Below are positions 1 through 12,369 of a DNA stretch of 64,000 nt, piece after piece (positions within the stretch are counted from its first letter, which is position 1; each line of letters opens with the position of its first letter). Source of the stretch: Romanomermis culicivorax (Eukaryota; Nematoda; Enoplea; Mermithida; Mermithidae); the NCBI GenBank assembly GCA_963922205.1, contig CAWUHX010000236.1, positions 310,001 to 374,000 of the forward strand, written 5' to 3'. The translations under genes were made by a program, and so were the position numbers. Under the pieces are notes generated by a model. That model was given only the letters and a program-made list of their open reading frames with translations. It had not been told where the DNA came from and did no database searches.

Positions 1-2560
1 GCCTTTCTAGTCTCATTCTCGCGCTCAGCTCGCATTGTGATCATTGTTTCTCGTGGTTTACAATAAACTGCTATAGCTTGTCTCAAGTCGAAACAGGAGA
101 TAGAAAAAAGGCAAAATTGAAACAAACAACTGAAGGTGGATGAGCAACAAAGAAATGTAAAGCCATCAAATAAAGAAATACAAAGGGTAAAACGATTGAA
201 AACATAAGATACAAAGGAAAAAACTATTTAAAAAATGAAAAATTTACAAGTTCAAAGAAAGTACGAAAAATCGAGAGAAAACAAAGGGCAATGAAAAAAG
301 ACCAGAACGGAAATAATGGACAAGATCAAGAACAAATGAAGAATGGAAAATAATTAGTAAAAACAGAATGAGAATACAAAAAAAAAATTTTTTGATATCT
401 GAGACCCAAGACAAGTGAGTGATGTACGAAAAATAACATAAAACAGATAAAAAGAATAATGAGAACCACAAAATATTAAGGAGTAACAAAAAAGAAAAAA
501 TGAGGAAACACAAAATAACAGAAAAAGTCTAAAGGAAAAATCGACGACAGAAAAATAAAAAATTTCTAACAAAACCAATTGAGACAAAATTTTCTGAATG
601 AAATACTGTGTAATCTTTTTATAAATCTAAACCCTATCCGTGTACGAATTTTATCAGGACTTTCAGAAAACATAAGGGAAATTAAGATGATATATAAACT
701 AATCTTTTTGGACATCCAAACCCTATCCGTATATATACAAATTTGATCTGTTATTTGGAAGTAGAAATGGACTATCAGAAAATATAAAGACTATAGTCTG
801 TTTTTTTAAATGCTTCCAAATAACACGAGAAGAAAGTAAGTAATATTTCGAATTTTTAAGATTTTCAACTAAACTGTTTATCTAGGGCTGAAAATCTATG
901 AGCTTAACTTCAACAATTCTTTGAGTAAAAAATTTTATTGTCGAAAAAATATGGAAACGATTTCAGCCCCAGAGCAAATTTTTGACAATTTTCAACTTAC
1001 AAATATTTTATGAAAAAATAGACTATAAGAGGACATAAAAAGTTACATCGTTTTGTGACCTCTTATAAAACGATACACTTTATGACCTATTTGATCTTCT
1101 TATGTTCATTTAATGTTTTCAAGGTCCTCTTATGTATCACTTTATCACCATTATCCCCTCGTTATGATCCAACTTGTATCATCAGTGATTCCTTTTACCA
1201 AAAATCATAACCAAAAATGGTGAATTTATATTTACTGCCCAAAAAATTTTTCAGAAAAATTAAAAAAGGTTTACCAGTAAAAACGGACGAGCCCGCACAA
1301 AAAGTGAGACTAAAATCAGGCACGGTAAAACATCACGATCACTAACTTCAATTGTTGGTGCCCGATTTTTTCGAATCGCTATCATTTTCAGCGAATCTGA
1401 CACAGGTAAAGTAATTTTTTAGTCTGTCTCAGCCCAAAACGCAAAAAAATATTGCAAAAGTGGCTTTTTTCACGATTTATCGATCCTATCGGTGAGAAAA
1501 TATTTGTCTGCTCATCATGTTAGTTGATAAATTCATCACTTCTGTTTCAGCATTTTGGTAATTTTTTTCTCCTTGTTTAGCATCCCTGGGCAGACTTTCA
1601 GCTAGTTCGTAAATTATATCTGAAACAAATGCCAATCAGTATCAATGACGAGTGGTATAGATTCTAAATAATCACCTGTATAATTCATTCTGCAGAATCG
1701 CCTTCACTTATTTTGAAACCATCTTGCATATGTTTCAATAAGGAACAGCCGGTATTGGCGTCACTGAAGTAAATACTACAGAGATATAGGCACTGGATAC
1801 TTTTTTGGATGAAGGGGTCGGCCGAAACCGTAGTATCATTGATACAATGAAGTTTTGACATCTCGTCATGAAAAAATATGTCAAGAATGAGTATAGTTGT
1901 GGCAAATTTTGAATCAAAAATTCGCGCAAAAAGGCATTTTCAAATAAGCATTCAAGTTCAAATCTCACACGACAGACTCAGCAGCATCAGTTTTTGGGAG
2001 GAAATTTTCAGTTCAGTGAAGTCACGTTGATGCATGTCTGACACCATTCATCATTTTTGACTGAATAGAAAAAATATTACAATTTCGTCAACTGCATAAG
2101 CAAATTCTCTCCTTTTCCGGCGCTGAATCTCACAACTCTTGACTAGGCACCAAAAATGCAAAAATTCTGAGCTCTGGGGTAATAGGTAGTGCGAATTTTA
2201 TTTTTTATGCAATAGCATATGAAAGATTTTTTCGTCTTTTTTTTAATTGTTTATGAATCCCTAACATAGATAATATCCGGGTGGGATTAATTTTTCAATT
2301 ATGATAACTTAGAAATCGTGTCTTTACAACAATGCAAATTTTCAAGAAGTATGGAAAAAATTGGAGAAAAAAGATGACTTGCGTTTAAAAAATTTGAAAG
2401 GTACAATTGTTTCAAAAAAAATTTCAAGTGAGAAATATAAAAACTGACTGAAAATGAAAAAACAAACATTTGGAAAAAAGAAAGGTCGTGGGAAAAAAGA
2501 ACTAATGTAACGAAAAACATTTCCACAAAAAATAGAAATAATTGAAGTTATCGACCAAAG
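1..2560. other. AT-rich noncoding stretch
   Basis: I see no supportable gene here. Positions about 60-590 are purine-rich on the plus strand (long A runs with scattered G), so the reverse-strand open frames across it are Phe/Leu/Ser-rich artefacts. Around 600-960 there is a duplicated phrase (AAACCCTATCCGT at about 630 and 718), followed by a copy of a dispersed repeat that recurs near 8,610 and 20,180. No promoter or RNA gene is recognised. Confidence 0.6.
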
Positions 2561-2814
2561 AGTGAGTAGAAATAAAAAAATCGCGTGAAAACTATACTTC
2601 TTTCGCTAAAAAACGTACGCAAGCGATTTGCTCTTCAAGTATTGGAGCAATTTCAGTATATAATACATCACAAGGTAGATATTGAAATTTCCGATCGAGA
2701 GATACCCAACACCTTCAACAAATGTCTACTGAGCGCTTTAAATCCAGCTTTGACGCAAGAAACGTAAGAAACGCAAGATGCTTACAAAATAGCTGATTTC
2801 TGTTACACTATTCA

Positions 2815-3045
2815 AATTTTTTTTTGAAAAATATACTTCACTGGATAGAACTCGTCAAGATCTTTCTTTCGCAAAGAGAAAATGAGGGATTTGTTCGATT
2901 TTGATCGTTGCAATCACTTGCGACAGATTTTCGAGAGAAAAGTATAGATGGGCCTTAAAACATTGAATGAGCGGAACATTTATCATCATTGGTGGCTGGA
3001 AAAGTTTGACCGTGAGAGAAGTGGCAAGACTCATCATACTACATA
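2815..3045. repeat. Diverged direct duplicate, copy 1
   Basis: This copy resembles 4,530-4,700 in the same orientation: shared phrases include AGAACTCGTC, AGGGATTTGTT and AAAAGTATAG in the same order. Read on the minus strand, both copies translate into similar peptide strings (an IKI-x-QIP core). It may therefore be an old duplicated exon or transposon fragment flanking the acetyltransferase remnant. I do not recognise the family. Confidence 0.5.
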
Positions 3046-3331
3046 ACGCTAAGGTCTACTTATGGATCAGAATGCTGAAAATTTTCGACATTTTGTACTT
3101 TTTTTTGTTCAAAAGTTTTTTTGCATCTCAAGCTGGGCCCCCCAAGGGTCGACAACACCTTTCTCTACCAAAGTTTTGAAAATTTTACGGGGGAAAGAGT
3201 TCAAAAGAGGTGAAGCTTGTTAAGCTAAAAAATTCGTGCTTATTTTTTATGGAACATGAATTTACGGGTTTGGCATGATACGCTGCGCATGAAACAGCAT
3301 AAACTTTTGTTCAGGATACAGTTACTCGCCT

Positions 3332-3844
3332 TTACAAAGCATTCCATCCCGTTTTAACAACTTCAAATCCCAACTTTTTGAACATTGCTTGGCTTTGGAA
3401 AGAATTGGCCGTACCAACGACGCAACGGCGTCCAACAAAATTTTTCGCCCTTTCGATGGCTATCTTGGTCATTTTCTCCGGCGGTATTCCTCTCGTACCC
3501 ACACGAATAATAACTGCAAATATTTTCCATTTTTTTCCGGAATAAAATTTTCAATATCTTCGCACAATTTTGAATAATAATCCGCCAAAAGTTGAACATT
3601 CCTCGATTTGTATTTTTGATTAAATGACGTCAATTCGTCCGTTTTTCGCACAAATAATTGACATCGGCGAATTTCCAAATCCCGCTGTAATATATCTACC
3701 GGAAAAATCTTTTTCCTCTTTGAGCTGTTTCAAGCCAAAAAAGGAAAAAATGGGATGATCTGCTTAGACATGATTGGCCACAATATCACGAATTTCGTCC
3801 AATCTGTTGACATCAGCAATTTCAAACTGGAATTCGTTGGTCAT
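3332..3844 (-). pseudogene. Decayed arylalkylamine-type N-acetyltransferase (GNAT)
   Basis: The minus strand carries a GNAT-fold acetyltransferase remnant. It starts with ATG at 3,844 (MTNEFQFEIADVNRLDEI) and ends with TAA at 3,332-3,334. The N-terminal stretch is followed at once by an NH..DHPI...GL motif typical of insect dopamine/arylalkylamine N-acetyltransferases (AANAT). The C-terminal third has the acetyl-CoA-binding region (a YRRRGI-like motif split across two frames) and the diagnostic MFKKLGFEVV ending. About 170 codons are present, slightly short of the usual 200-230. The frame is broken: an in-frame TAA follows NHV near residue 26, and reading must change frame at least twice (around 3,640 and 3,495). 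No GT-AG introns explain the shifts, so I call it a pseudogene. The family assignment is by eye. The active members acetylate monoamines in cuticle and neurotransmitter metabolism. Confidence 0.6.
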
Positions 3845-5210
3845 TCCGGAAACAAAAGCAAAACTTCCAGTGTTCAATGCACAGACCAGCAACAAATATT
3901 GGCATAAAAATATAGCAAGGATTCCCGCAGACAAGTCGCGATTTTTAAAGGCATACTGATGCCGACAATAAGTGACCTAATTTTTAACTGGAATCTATTC
4001 TATATAGTACTGCAACATAACGTCGCCCATTTGTTGGAACTAGCTTATCGATGCTGATTTCGTCTTACAGTCTACCCAACGTATTTACTTTCAGACGCAG
4101 TAATAATCAAAAAACAGGTAAAATATGACACGCAATTTTCGCGCAGTAGAAATCTTTATACTGTAGAAAAAACGCGGTAACGTCTGTATGACAAAGGGAA
4201 CCCAAAATCGTCGAAAACTGTTGATTAGGATATACTAACTGTTGATTAGGATATACTATACCTGATTGGTATAACGAAAATATGGATCATTTAACAAGGT
4301 TATTAAAATAACTTATATTTGCTTATTTGTCGCCCACGGATCCGAAATTTTGATTAATTACAGATTGATTACAGTAATAACCTTACTAATTCTTTCACAT
4401 TTTCACCATTTTCAGTAAAAACCAAATGTCACAAAAGAATGGAAATTTGTGGGCATACTTAAGTGATATTCATCAATTTAAAAAAAACGCAGATACTTAG
4501 AAAACGACTGACATCTGCAATATTGTCTAAATTTTACTCGAGAAATGTACTTCGTTTGCATATAGAACTCGTCGAGATATCTTTTTGGCACAGTATAGAC
4601 AAGGGATTTGTTTAATTTTGAGTCTTGCAACCACTCTTGACTGATTTTGAACAAAAAAGTATAGTTGAGCTTGTAGCTTCCAAAATTAAGTCGTTATCAA
4701 TAAGGTACAAACTACAATGAAAAAAGCTTAATTCTTCTGTACTTGAGTGATCAATATTATAATTTTATATTTATGATGATATGAAAAAAGTGAATCACCA
4801 TCGATCTGGAAAATGGAGCACTGGAAAAGTGCACACATCTAGCTCTATAGTTGCACAATCTGGTTTTGTAGTGTTCACAGCAGGCAAATTTTCACGTGGA
4901 ACGCTCGGCCTGTTGCATATATAGGTTTATTTACCGACGACTTTTTCTTATCGTCTCTTTTACGACTTGTTGTCATTATTTTTCCGGGGCAATTTGGTGT
5001 CATTTTTTATCATTTTCGGGCATGAAATTTACGTTTTTTCAACCACTATGGAAGTTTCATGCTGTTCAAAATTTGGAAAAATAATTTTTTTTTAGATTTT
5101 CTCACTTTTTTGGACTTTTCATAAAATTTTACATTTCAAATTCGCAAATTTTTATACTTTCTTCAGCTGTGTTTACAAAATTATTGGCTTTTCTAGTCCA
5201 ATAAAAAGGC
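3845..5210. other. Noncoding, with duplicate copy 2
   Basis: No gene is recognised. Positions 4,530-4,700 hold the second copy of the direct duplicate described at 2,815-3,045. A short tandem repeat of about 19 bases (CTGTTGATTAGGATATACTA) occurs at 4,218-4,260. The last 150 bases are T-rich and probably include the 5' untranslated region of the transgelin gene that follows; no TATA box is evident. Confidence 0.5.
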
Positions 5211-7255
5211 ATGTCTCGCGCCGCCAAATCCGGTCTAGCTGCCGAAGCTCACGAAAAAGTGAAAAGTAAATTTAATCCGGATATGGCTACCGAAATTTTG
5301 ATGTGGATCAATAGGACGAGCGATCAAAATTTGAACACGAACGGCGAAATGAACGATTTCGTTTCGACTTTGAAAGACGGAGTGGCTTTGTGCAAGTATG
5401 TAAATAAATGTCTCGTTTGCTAAAGTATATATACCGTAACAAATCACGCAAGCTTTTTTACTAAAACTTCAAGGATGAAATTTTTCTCCGCATTGATTCG
5501 ATGTATGGAAAGTTAAAAAGCATGGCTTACTGTAGAAATCACACCACCGAAAATCTACGGTTTTTGTGAAATTCTGACCAATGAACTCCAAAAATGATTT
5601 TTTGCTATGAACCATGACTTTCAATTAAAAACTTTTCGAAGGCATTTATCGTTCTAATTTTGAAACATAGGTCTTTGTTCAATTTCGACTTTGACGTCTG
5701 CTAAAAATTATTGTAAAAGAATCGCGTCAGCGACAGACATGCACGGCAAGAATTTTCCAGGGGAGAGGGTCCTTGGACTTCTTATCCAGGGGTTAGGGGG
5801 AGGGGTGGGTGAGCAAAAAAAAACAAAAAAGTTCTAAAAGCTTGTTTTTCATACTAAATATGCACAAAAATCATCAGAAAAGCTGTCTTGAAAAAAGTTC
5901 AGAGGGGTGTTTGACGGTTTTTTTGGGCTAGGGGGGTGGCCAGGATCCCAGATATGGGGTTTTACCCCCCTTACCTTCCCTATGTGCACGTATGGTCGGC
6001 GGGAACATAAACCCCGATCGATCAAACTGAAAAAGTGGCACTTTTCTCCGAATTGACTCCCGTGTAAAAAAATAAAAAAGAAGGCTTACTGAAAAAATCT
6101 CATCAGTAGAGTGTAAATTTTCCCAAAATTTTGATCAAAAACCTGAAAAGTTACTTTTTTGTATGACCTGTAACTCTCGTGAGAAAACATTTCAAAAGTG
6201 ACTTGTTTCGAGTTTTAAGGATAAAGTGGCTCTATATAGGTTAGATTCTGACATCTGCCAAACAAAATGGCGTTAGTAAGACCGTAAATTTTTAAATTCT
6301 GGTCCATCGAAATGCATTCTGAATCGTGCCTCGCATCACATCGATAGTCCACTGTAGGAATTATATCAGAAACAGTGCAAATTTTTGATTTTTCATACAA
6401 ACTCTGCAACAATAATTTCATTGGTTTTCTATTGAAAAGTAAAAATACGCTTTACTATACAACTAACAATAAGGTGAATTTTTGACTGAATATGCAATTG
6501 GTACTGCAAAAAAATAGCTTTTTCTAATCAAACTTTCATCTAAGACAGCATTAAAAATAAGGTTTGGTGTTTAACGAATTCAGAAACAATGTAAATTTTG
6601 GAAAAATTTTGATAACTGCATTCAATTTTCTGAATAGACTTCAAAGTAAACAGTCAGCAATGGCAATTTTTCTTCTACAACGCAGATTGGCTAACGCTTT
6701 GAAACCGGGAGCTATTCGAAAAATCAACGAAACGTCTATGGCCTTCAAACAGATGGAAAATATAAACAATTTTTTGGCCTTCTGCGAACAAGACGCTCAA
6801 ATTTCGAAAACGGAAGTTTTCGCTACAGTAGATTTATACGAAGCTCAGGATCCTAATTCTGTGATCATGTGCTTATCGGCTTTGGCGCGAAAAGTGAGTT
6901 TCTTACCGGTTTTTTTGGTCAATTACTTTCCAATAAACGTAAGTTTTCGAAATTTCCACGATTTTTTCCTGGCTATGAACATATATCATGAAAAAGTTCC
7001 ATGTCACGAGCCGATATCTCAATTTATGTACTCTTCATTAAAATTTGATTTTGGCGATCTGCTAAATTTTTTACGCAGGCCGAAAAATTCGGCAAACAGC
7101 CGATGGGACCGCGCGAAAGCCACGGCGAACGTAAGGAATGGACGCCCGAACAATTGAAAGCCGGTGAAGGCATAATTGGTTTGCAAGCCGGTTCGAATAA
7201 ATTCGCCACCCAATCGGGCATGAATATGGGCAAAACGAGGAAAATTATCGACTAA
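5211..7255 (+). CDS. Transgelin/calponin-like protein (CH domain)
   Basis: Three exons, joined 5211-5395, 6686-6893 and 7079-7255, give a 189-residue protein with no internal stop. Both introns are GT-AG (GTATGT...CGCAG; GTGAGT...CGCAG). Residues about 22-135 form a calponin-homology actin-binding domain: TEILMWINR, the LKDGVALC motif, the LKPG and QMENINNFL segments, and VFATVDLYE. The C-terminus carries one calponin-like repeat (GLQAGSNKFATQSGM) ending in a GKTRKIID tail. Length and order match the transgelin/SM22/Drosophila Mp20-Chd64 group, which bind actin filaments in muscle or cytoskeleton. The start ATG at 5,211 is the only one upstream of the CH domain in frame. I cannot tell which paralogue (Mp20 or Chd64) it is. 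Reading through intron 2 yields a longer spurious frame, which I reject. Confidence 0.93.
5430..6190. repeat. Duplicated blocks inside transgelin intron 1
   Basis: Two diverged copies of one block lie at about 5,450-5,650 and 6,000-6,200 in the same orientation (shared phrases: TTTTTCTCCG, GGCTTACTG, ATCACACCACC/ATCTCATCAG). They flank a G-rich stretch at 5,755-5,965 with runs such as GGGGGAGGGGTGGGTG and GGGGGGGTGGCC. The arrangement looks like a degenerate transposon or a local duplication. There is no coding potential. Confidence 0.45.
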
Positions 7256-10200
7256 TCGCCATAGATTCATTGATAGATTATATCGATTTCCGGCTCACAC
7301 TTTAACACTGCAAATAACTTATATCGTCGTTCCTAAAAAATATATGGGTTCCTTGCATCAGCAGGTTTTGTCTTGTTTTATCCGTCACATTTGGCCTGAC
7401 TCCAAATATCCGGCTTGATGCAAAAATAACGGAAAGTATGACACTCCAACCCTCGGCCTTCCTAGAACACCCAGTCCCAGATAAATTGATGTGTCCCCGA
7501 AAGGCCTAACTCAGAAGCGAAAAAATTGTAGTATTTTTACCGCCGACAGTGGCCGATTCGTAGAACTATTTCGGCGATTCTCCCTGCTTTTACCCTAATT
7601 CAGAAGTGAAAAAATTGTAAGATTTTTACTGACTGTCGCCTGTCGCCGACTCTAATCCTAGGAATTAAGGATGATATCCGAGTATTTTCCAGAACTGACA
7701 ACTTTTTACATACATGGTAAGCCAAGATTGCCCTGGCATCACAAGTTTACTTTAAGCTTCCCAGAGAATGTAATGCGAAGATGATTCAAAACCCAAAAAA
7801 ACATCCAGTGTGCGTCTACGCATTCGTGTTCTGTCTTTTTTCCTCCGCTACAAGTGTTTTTTGGGCTTCATGTAATAGTTTAAAGGTCTGCACTATTGAT
7901 GTGACCAAAATGGGCACTACCACTCTCAAAAACGTACTACTACAAGCTGTTGTTGGTGCATCTATTTCAGCACCTTTTAATTTTGAAACTAGATTTTAAA
8001 TTGACAACAAAATGAACACGAATTAGAAACTTAAAAACATTAATATCCTTGGGCAACAATAAGTGGAAAAACTATGCGGTACTTTTTTCCTTATTCTTTC
8101 AAATTGTTTTTCTTTCTGAGTTGCCCACTGCTGTTGCAACAATAATCCGTGGTTTCCCAGATTTGTTCCTCTTGGCCAAGTTTTTTTTCCATCAGGTAGT
8201 TTCTTTGTCTTCTAATTGCATCAAATCGACTTTGAAATTGACCCGATTTCCAGGGATCTTTTATTCATAGTATTTGATCTATGGAAGTTCAAGATTTTAA
8301 ACCAATCTTCAGGTAGACTCAAAATATTGTGGCAAAATTGACGGATTTTCTCATGCCTTTTTGCATGGTTCACTTTTTGATCAATGGGGATTAGATCAAG
8401 CAGAAAAGAAAAAAAGATCAGGGTCAGCTTGCCTTCAGCCCAATCTAGGGTCTTTTGACTCATGAGGGTATCTGGTCAGATTACAGTAGCTGGAAACTGC
8501 AGATTACAATTAAATTGGGAGACGATTTCATGGTTTTTGTTTCCCATGCTTGCTGACGTCAGGGAAATTACTTTGTATTTCTACTCCTAGGCACCAAAAC
8601 AAAAGATATTTCTATAGTCTGTTTTTCTTGAAATGCTTCTAAATAATTAAAGTGGAAAGCAAGTAGTATTTCAGATTTTCACAATTTGCTGATAGACAAT
8701 ATATCATGTAGGACTGGAAATTTGTGAGCATACTGACCTAATCTTTAACAATTTTTCGAGTGAAAAATTTTACAGTAAGAGCTCTATAGACGATTTTGAC
8801 GACAGTACTGATTTGTGTCACTTTTCTATTTGGCAGCATTTTATAAAGAACAGACTACACCCTAATGCATTCCCTCTCCTCTTCATGCTTCCTTATACTT
8901 TGTTTGCCTCCAAAGAATAAAGAATCAGTCTTAATATTTCAGAGCAATGGTAAGAATCATTACGATCACTGGGATTGCAATAATTCACAATTGTTGTGAT
9001 TGTGATTTTGCATTGTGATTGCGATTTTGCACCACGGTTCTGATTACTGATGTATCTTGACTGCAAGACGCAGAGGAAATACAGCTTTCTGATGTGTCAC
9101 AATTGCAGTTTGAATTCAAAATTGGGTGCAATTGGTTAGTGTCTGCAGTAAAGAAAAGAACATCACTGGAAATTCTACTTGTAATATAAATCAGTAATTC
9201 AGCTTTTGATAACAGTACATAATATATGTCATTCTTCAATTTAGACGCATTTTATACTAAAAAATATTTAAAAAAGAAACTTTATCATTAAGTACTCGTT
9301 AGATGCAGAATACAGTGCTCTATTATGTGGTATAAAAATATTTTAACCATTTTGTATTTTACTCATTCTATGAAATTTTAAAATGTCAGAAAAGACATAA
9401 AAACAACTAAGGCCGGATTTCTCACACAAAATGAAAGTACCACTAAAGTTTAAAACGAAGAAAAATTTTTTAAGGCAGTGAACAGCCTGTAATATCTTCT
9501 ATTTGCTGACAAAAAATGGTCAAAATTCATGTACTGCTGCCACTCGTGAACTATACGACAGTGTCTATGTAAATGACTTTAAAATTATAAAGTCCTACTG
9601 TCACTTCACGCTCCCTCCAGCAGGATGGCTAGCATCAGATTCAAGCAGTCCCCGCTCATGCTGTGTGGAGTGACATCTCCGCCGGGCGGTCACGTGTGAA
9701 CCTGGAGCGGGCCACTCATCAAATGGATTATCCCGTCTTGGCTTGAGTCGGCAATCCCAGGATTGAAAATTTTAATTTCTAGCCGATTCAAACACCGTTT
9801 TCTGCTTAATCCACGTAAATTTTACGAATTTGATCAATTTTATCATATTTTGCATTAGGCCCTATTCAGAAGTGAAATTGCCGACTGTCGTCAATTAATC
9901 CGCAATATTCGTGAATTCTTATGATTTAATCGTGACAGTCTGCGATTTTAAGGAATGAATCTTTGGGATGGGCAGTGGTTGCTTTAATTGCTGTAGGTAG
10001 GGTTTTTTGTATGCATTCGAACAGCAGATATTCTCTTAGTATACTCGTACTAAGATTTTCTAAAAATGTTCTTTCCAGAGATGCTCGTACTTGGTACTTT
10101 TTCCATTAACTGTTTGTTAAAATCCGAGAATTTTTGTTTACAACGCAATGACCTACGGATTTCTTTGGATGTTTTTTCACTTCGAGGCACATTTGGAACT

Positions 10201-10475
10201 GAATGGACAATAGCATCATATTATTCAGTGATTAACTCAGAACATCTGATGGACCGAAAATTCGAAAAAAGATCTATGTAATGGTGCATTGATATTTCGA
10301 TCAATCAAAGTCTCATTTTGAATTGTCAATGGCAAACATTAGGCAACACCTTATTTTACAGAAATAAGCCCCAGGCATAAACGATGTTAAGTTCAGCGAG
10401 ACCTACGACATACAAACAAACTTTCGGCGGATATCGTGGGTTCGTGATTGATAACTTTTGACGTGAATCGTTGAG
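7256..10475. other. Intergenic region with dispersed repeats
   Basis: This is mostly unique AT-rich DNA. Positions 7,505-7,545, 7,595-7,640 and 9,850-9,880 share the phrase CAGAAGYGAAAAAATTGTAG, followed by a TTTTTACYG...GACTGTCG block, so a short repeat is scattered here. Positions 8,610-8,790 are a copy of the dispersed repeat with core GGAAATTTGTGAGCATACTG. Positions 9,605-9,735 form an isolated GC-rich patch of unknown nature. Short minus-strand open frames at 8,060-8,460 read somewhat like protein, but I do not recognise them and they change frame repeatedly. Confidence 0.5.
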
Positions 10476-10484
10476 TATATATAA
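10476..10484 (+). promoter_or_regulatory. TATA box of the secreted-peptide gene
   Basis: TATATATAA lies 73 bases upstream of the ATG at 10,557. About 30 bases downstream, near 10,507-10,515, is TAGTTCAGAACG, which resembles an arthropod initiator. The position fits a focused RNA polymerase II promoter with a roughly 45-base leader. This is typical of inducible or tissue-restricted secreted-peptide genes. Confidence 0.65.
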
Positions 10485-10556
10485 TCGGCTTACTTAGCAT
10501 TCATCATAGTTCAGAACGTCATATTGGTTAGTTACTGCGCTAATTAGCATTACAAG

Positions 10557-11094
10557 ATGAAAACGATCATCCTAATTACTTGTATCGCACTAATTGCCCT
10601 GATTGGTAAGTGGAGGATTTGGATCAATCTTTCTAAAATTTCAAAATGCTTGAAATTGATACGCCTAAATTATGCAACTTCGAAAGATTACATCACAGTC
10701 GGCCAATCTGATCTTAACTAACTTTCAGCATCCATAATTTGATTAAAAATGAAGATGAAACATTTTGACTTAAATTTTTGAGTAAATTTCAAGTAGGCCT
10801 GTCCAAAAATGCTGAAAAATTATGTCCATTTTGCCAATTATTATGAAATATCAACTTTGTTCTCTTACAGCTTCTTCGAATGCTTTAGTCCGTGCCGTGG
10901 ATCATATTGCCGGAGCTGGTGAAAACGTCGCCGAAAGGCAAACCAATAAACGCAAACAAAATGCCGAGAATATAGAAAATAGGAATACGAATCGCGCCAA
11001 TAGAATTTCTGGTCGGGAGTTGGGACAAAGCCAAGATGCTGCCGATAATCAACAAAGGCATGCGTCAGGGATTTTAAATGCAGCAACGAATTGA
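10557..11094 (+). CDS. Small secreted Asn/Arg-rich peptide, unknown function
   Basis: Two exons, 10557-10605 and 10871-11094, encode 90 residues. The intron is GT-AG (GTAAGT...CTTACAG) and splits the codon for Ala17 after its first base. The protein starts with a textbook signal peptide (MKTIILITCIALIALI then ASSNA), so cleavage is expected near residue 20-22. The mature part of about 70 residues has no cysteine. It is hydrophilic and rich in Asn, Arg, Gln and Ala (for example NIENRNTNRANRISG), with a Lys-Arg pair at NKRKQ that could be a processing site. No family is recognised. The TATA box and short first exon coding only the signal peptide resemble arthropod antimicrobial, venom or salivary peptide genes, but that is only an analogy. 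It could also be a disordered stress or cuticle peptide. Confidence 0.8.
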
Positions 11095-12369
11095 AATCAC
11101 AAAAAATTCTATTTGTTAATGTGGTATTTATCTGCAAAACAAAACATTTGACAATTAACATTGTGATTTCGGTCCAGGACACTTTAGCGTTGCCGTTTTG
11201 GGGCCAGCTGACTTTTTTGATTGTGAATTGGAAATGGTAAAGCAAACGCAAAAATGTTGAAATGGAAATTGAAGTTTTAATTAAGGAATTGGGAAGTCGG
11301 TAGTAATGAGAAATATAACTTTAAATTTTTCGAATTCAATTGTAAGCCCAATCCTAAGCTTAAGCCTGCCGTATGTACCGGACATAAGAATACTTTACTA
11401 ATTTAATGTAAGTCATTCATTATTTCTCCAACACTTAACAAAAAATATGGACGAAAAGATTGTTCATATTCTGAAATGTTTACTTGTTGATGGCTCATCA
11501 AGATTCTTCTCTGGGCCGCATTCATCAGGACATTCGATTCTCAAAGGATAATCGTAATTGCGCCTATCACTTTTCATTTTTTTCATCATCATTATCAACA
11601 TAATCATCAAAATATGAGAAAGGACCTGGCGCCAGATGCGAAACGGATGGTAGCCAAATGTCTTAGATCGGAGCAAAGTCGAAACTTGTTGGTATGATTG
11701 GTTTTTTCTGTGTCCGGAAGTTTGTTGCTTTACACTATATCGGGCGGTCTTTTTGTTGACTATAAGAACGTGGTTTAAACCCGTGAATTCGATTTTCCAT
11801 TGCATGAAATGTAGCATGTCTTCGATTTTTAAACCCGAATTTCTTCAAGCATGTTCCTTTGCCACCCTGTGAGCCAGCATATTTCAATAAAAGTCAATAT
11901 GGCGGACACCCAGTTGCTGCCTTTCGAACGTATGCATTGGCATGCCTTATGTTTCTCTTACTACTGATATCATGCACAGACAGAATTCCGATTATGAATA
12001 TATTTATTAAAATTTCAGAGTAAATAATGTCTATTCGAAAACGATGACTATAGCCCAAACTTTAAAATGAAAGGTGCTGAGTGAAAACCAAAAAACCGTA
12101 CTGAAGAGAAACGTTAAATCTTTCTATGACAACGGGAAGGCAAAATAATAGAAAGATCACGATGTTTATTCACTTTTGATTTGGATAGAGTTGACGGTAC
12201 GAGGTTGGAGGAAATTTTCAGTTATTCTGCGGATGAGAAAGACAATGAGAAGCTTTACTAAATTTTCGGCGTTGAATTTTACTTTTCTGTGATCGGTGCA
12301 GATCATTTTAAAATTGAAATTACTCAGCTCGCTTTGTGCGGCTGTTGAACCCTTAAGCCGGGTATATAC
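11095..12369. other. Intergenic, no supported gene
   Basis: This holds the 3' flank of the peptide gene and AT-rich unique sequence. A 117-codon minus-strand open frame (11,464-11,817) has a methionine-rich hydrophobic patch but no recognisable domain, start context or exon partners. I leave it unannotated. An AATAAA occurs at 11,887. Nothing else is seen. Confidence 0.5.

Noticed and set aside
6564-7157. 197-codon plus-strand frame over transgelin exon 2 and intron 2
   Set aside because: It only reads through the intron by chance. The spliced frame restores the conserved CH domain and calponin-like repeat.
9605-9735. GC-rich patch as a tRNA gene or tRNA-derived SINE
   Set aside because: I could not fold a cloverleaf or find convincing A and B boxes.
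10865-11251. 128-codon minus-strand frame
   Set aside because: Antisense to the secreted-peptide exon, with no signal, domain or splice partners.
11464-11817. 117-codon minus-strand frame as a gene
   Set aside because: Low-complexity methionine-rich middle, no domain, no supporting promoter or exon structure.
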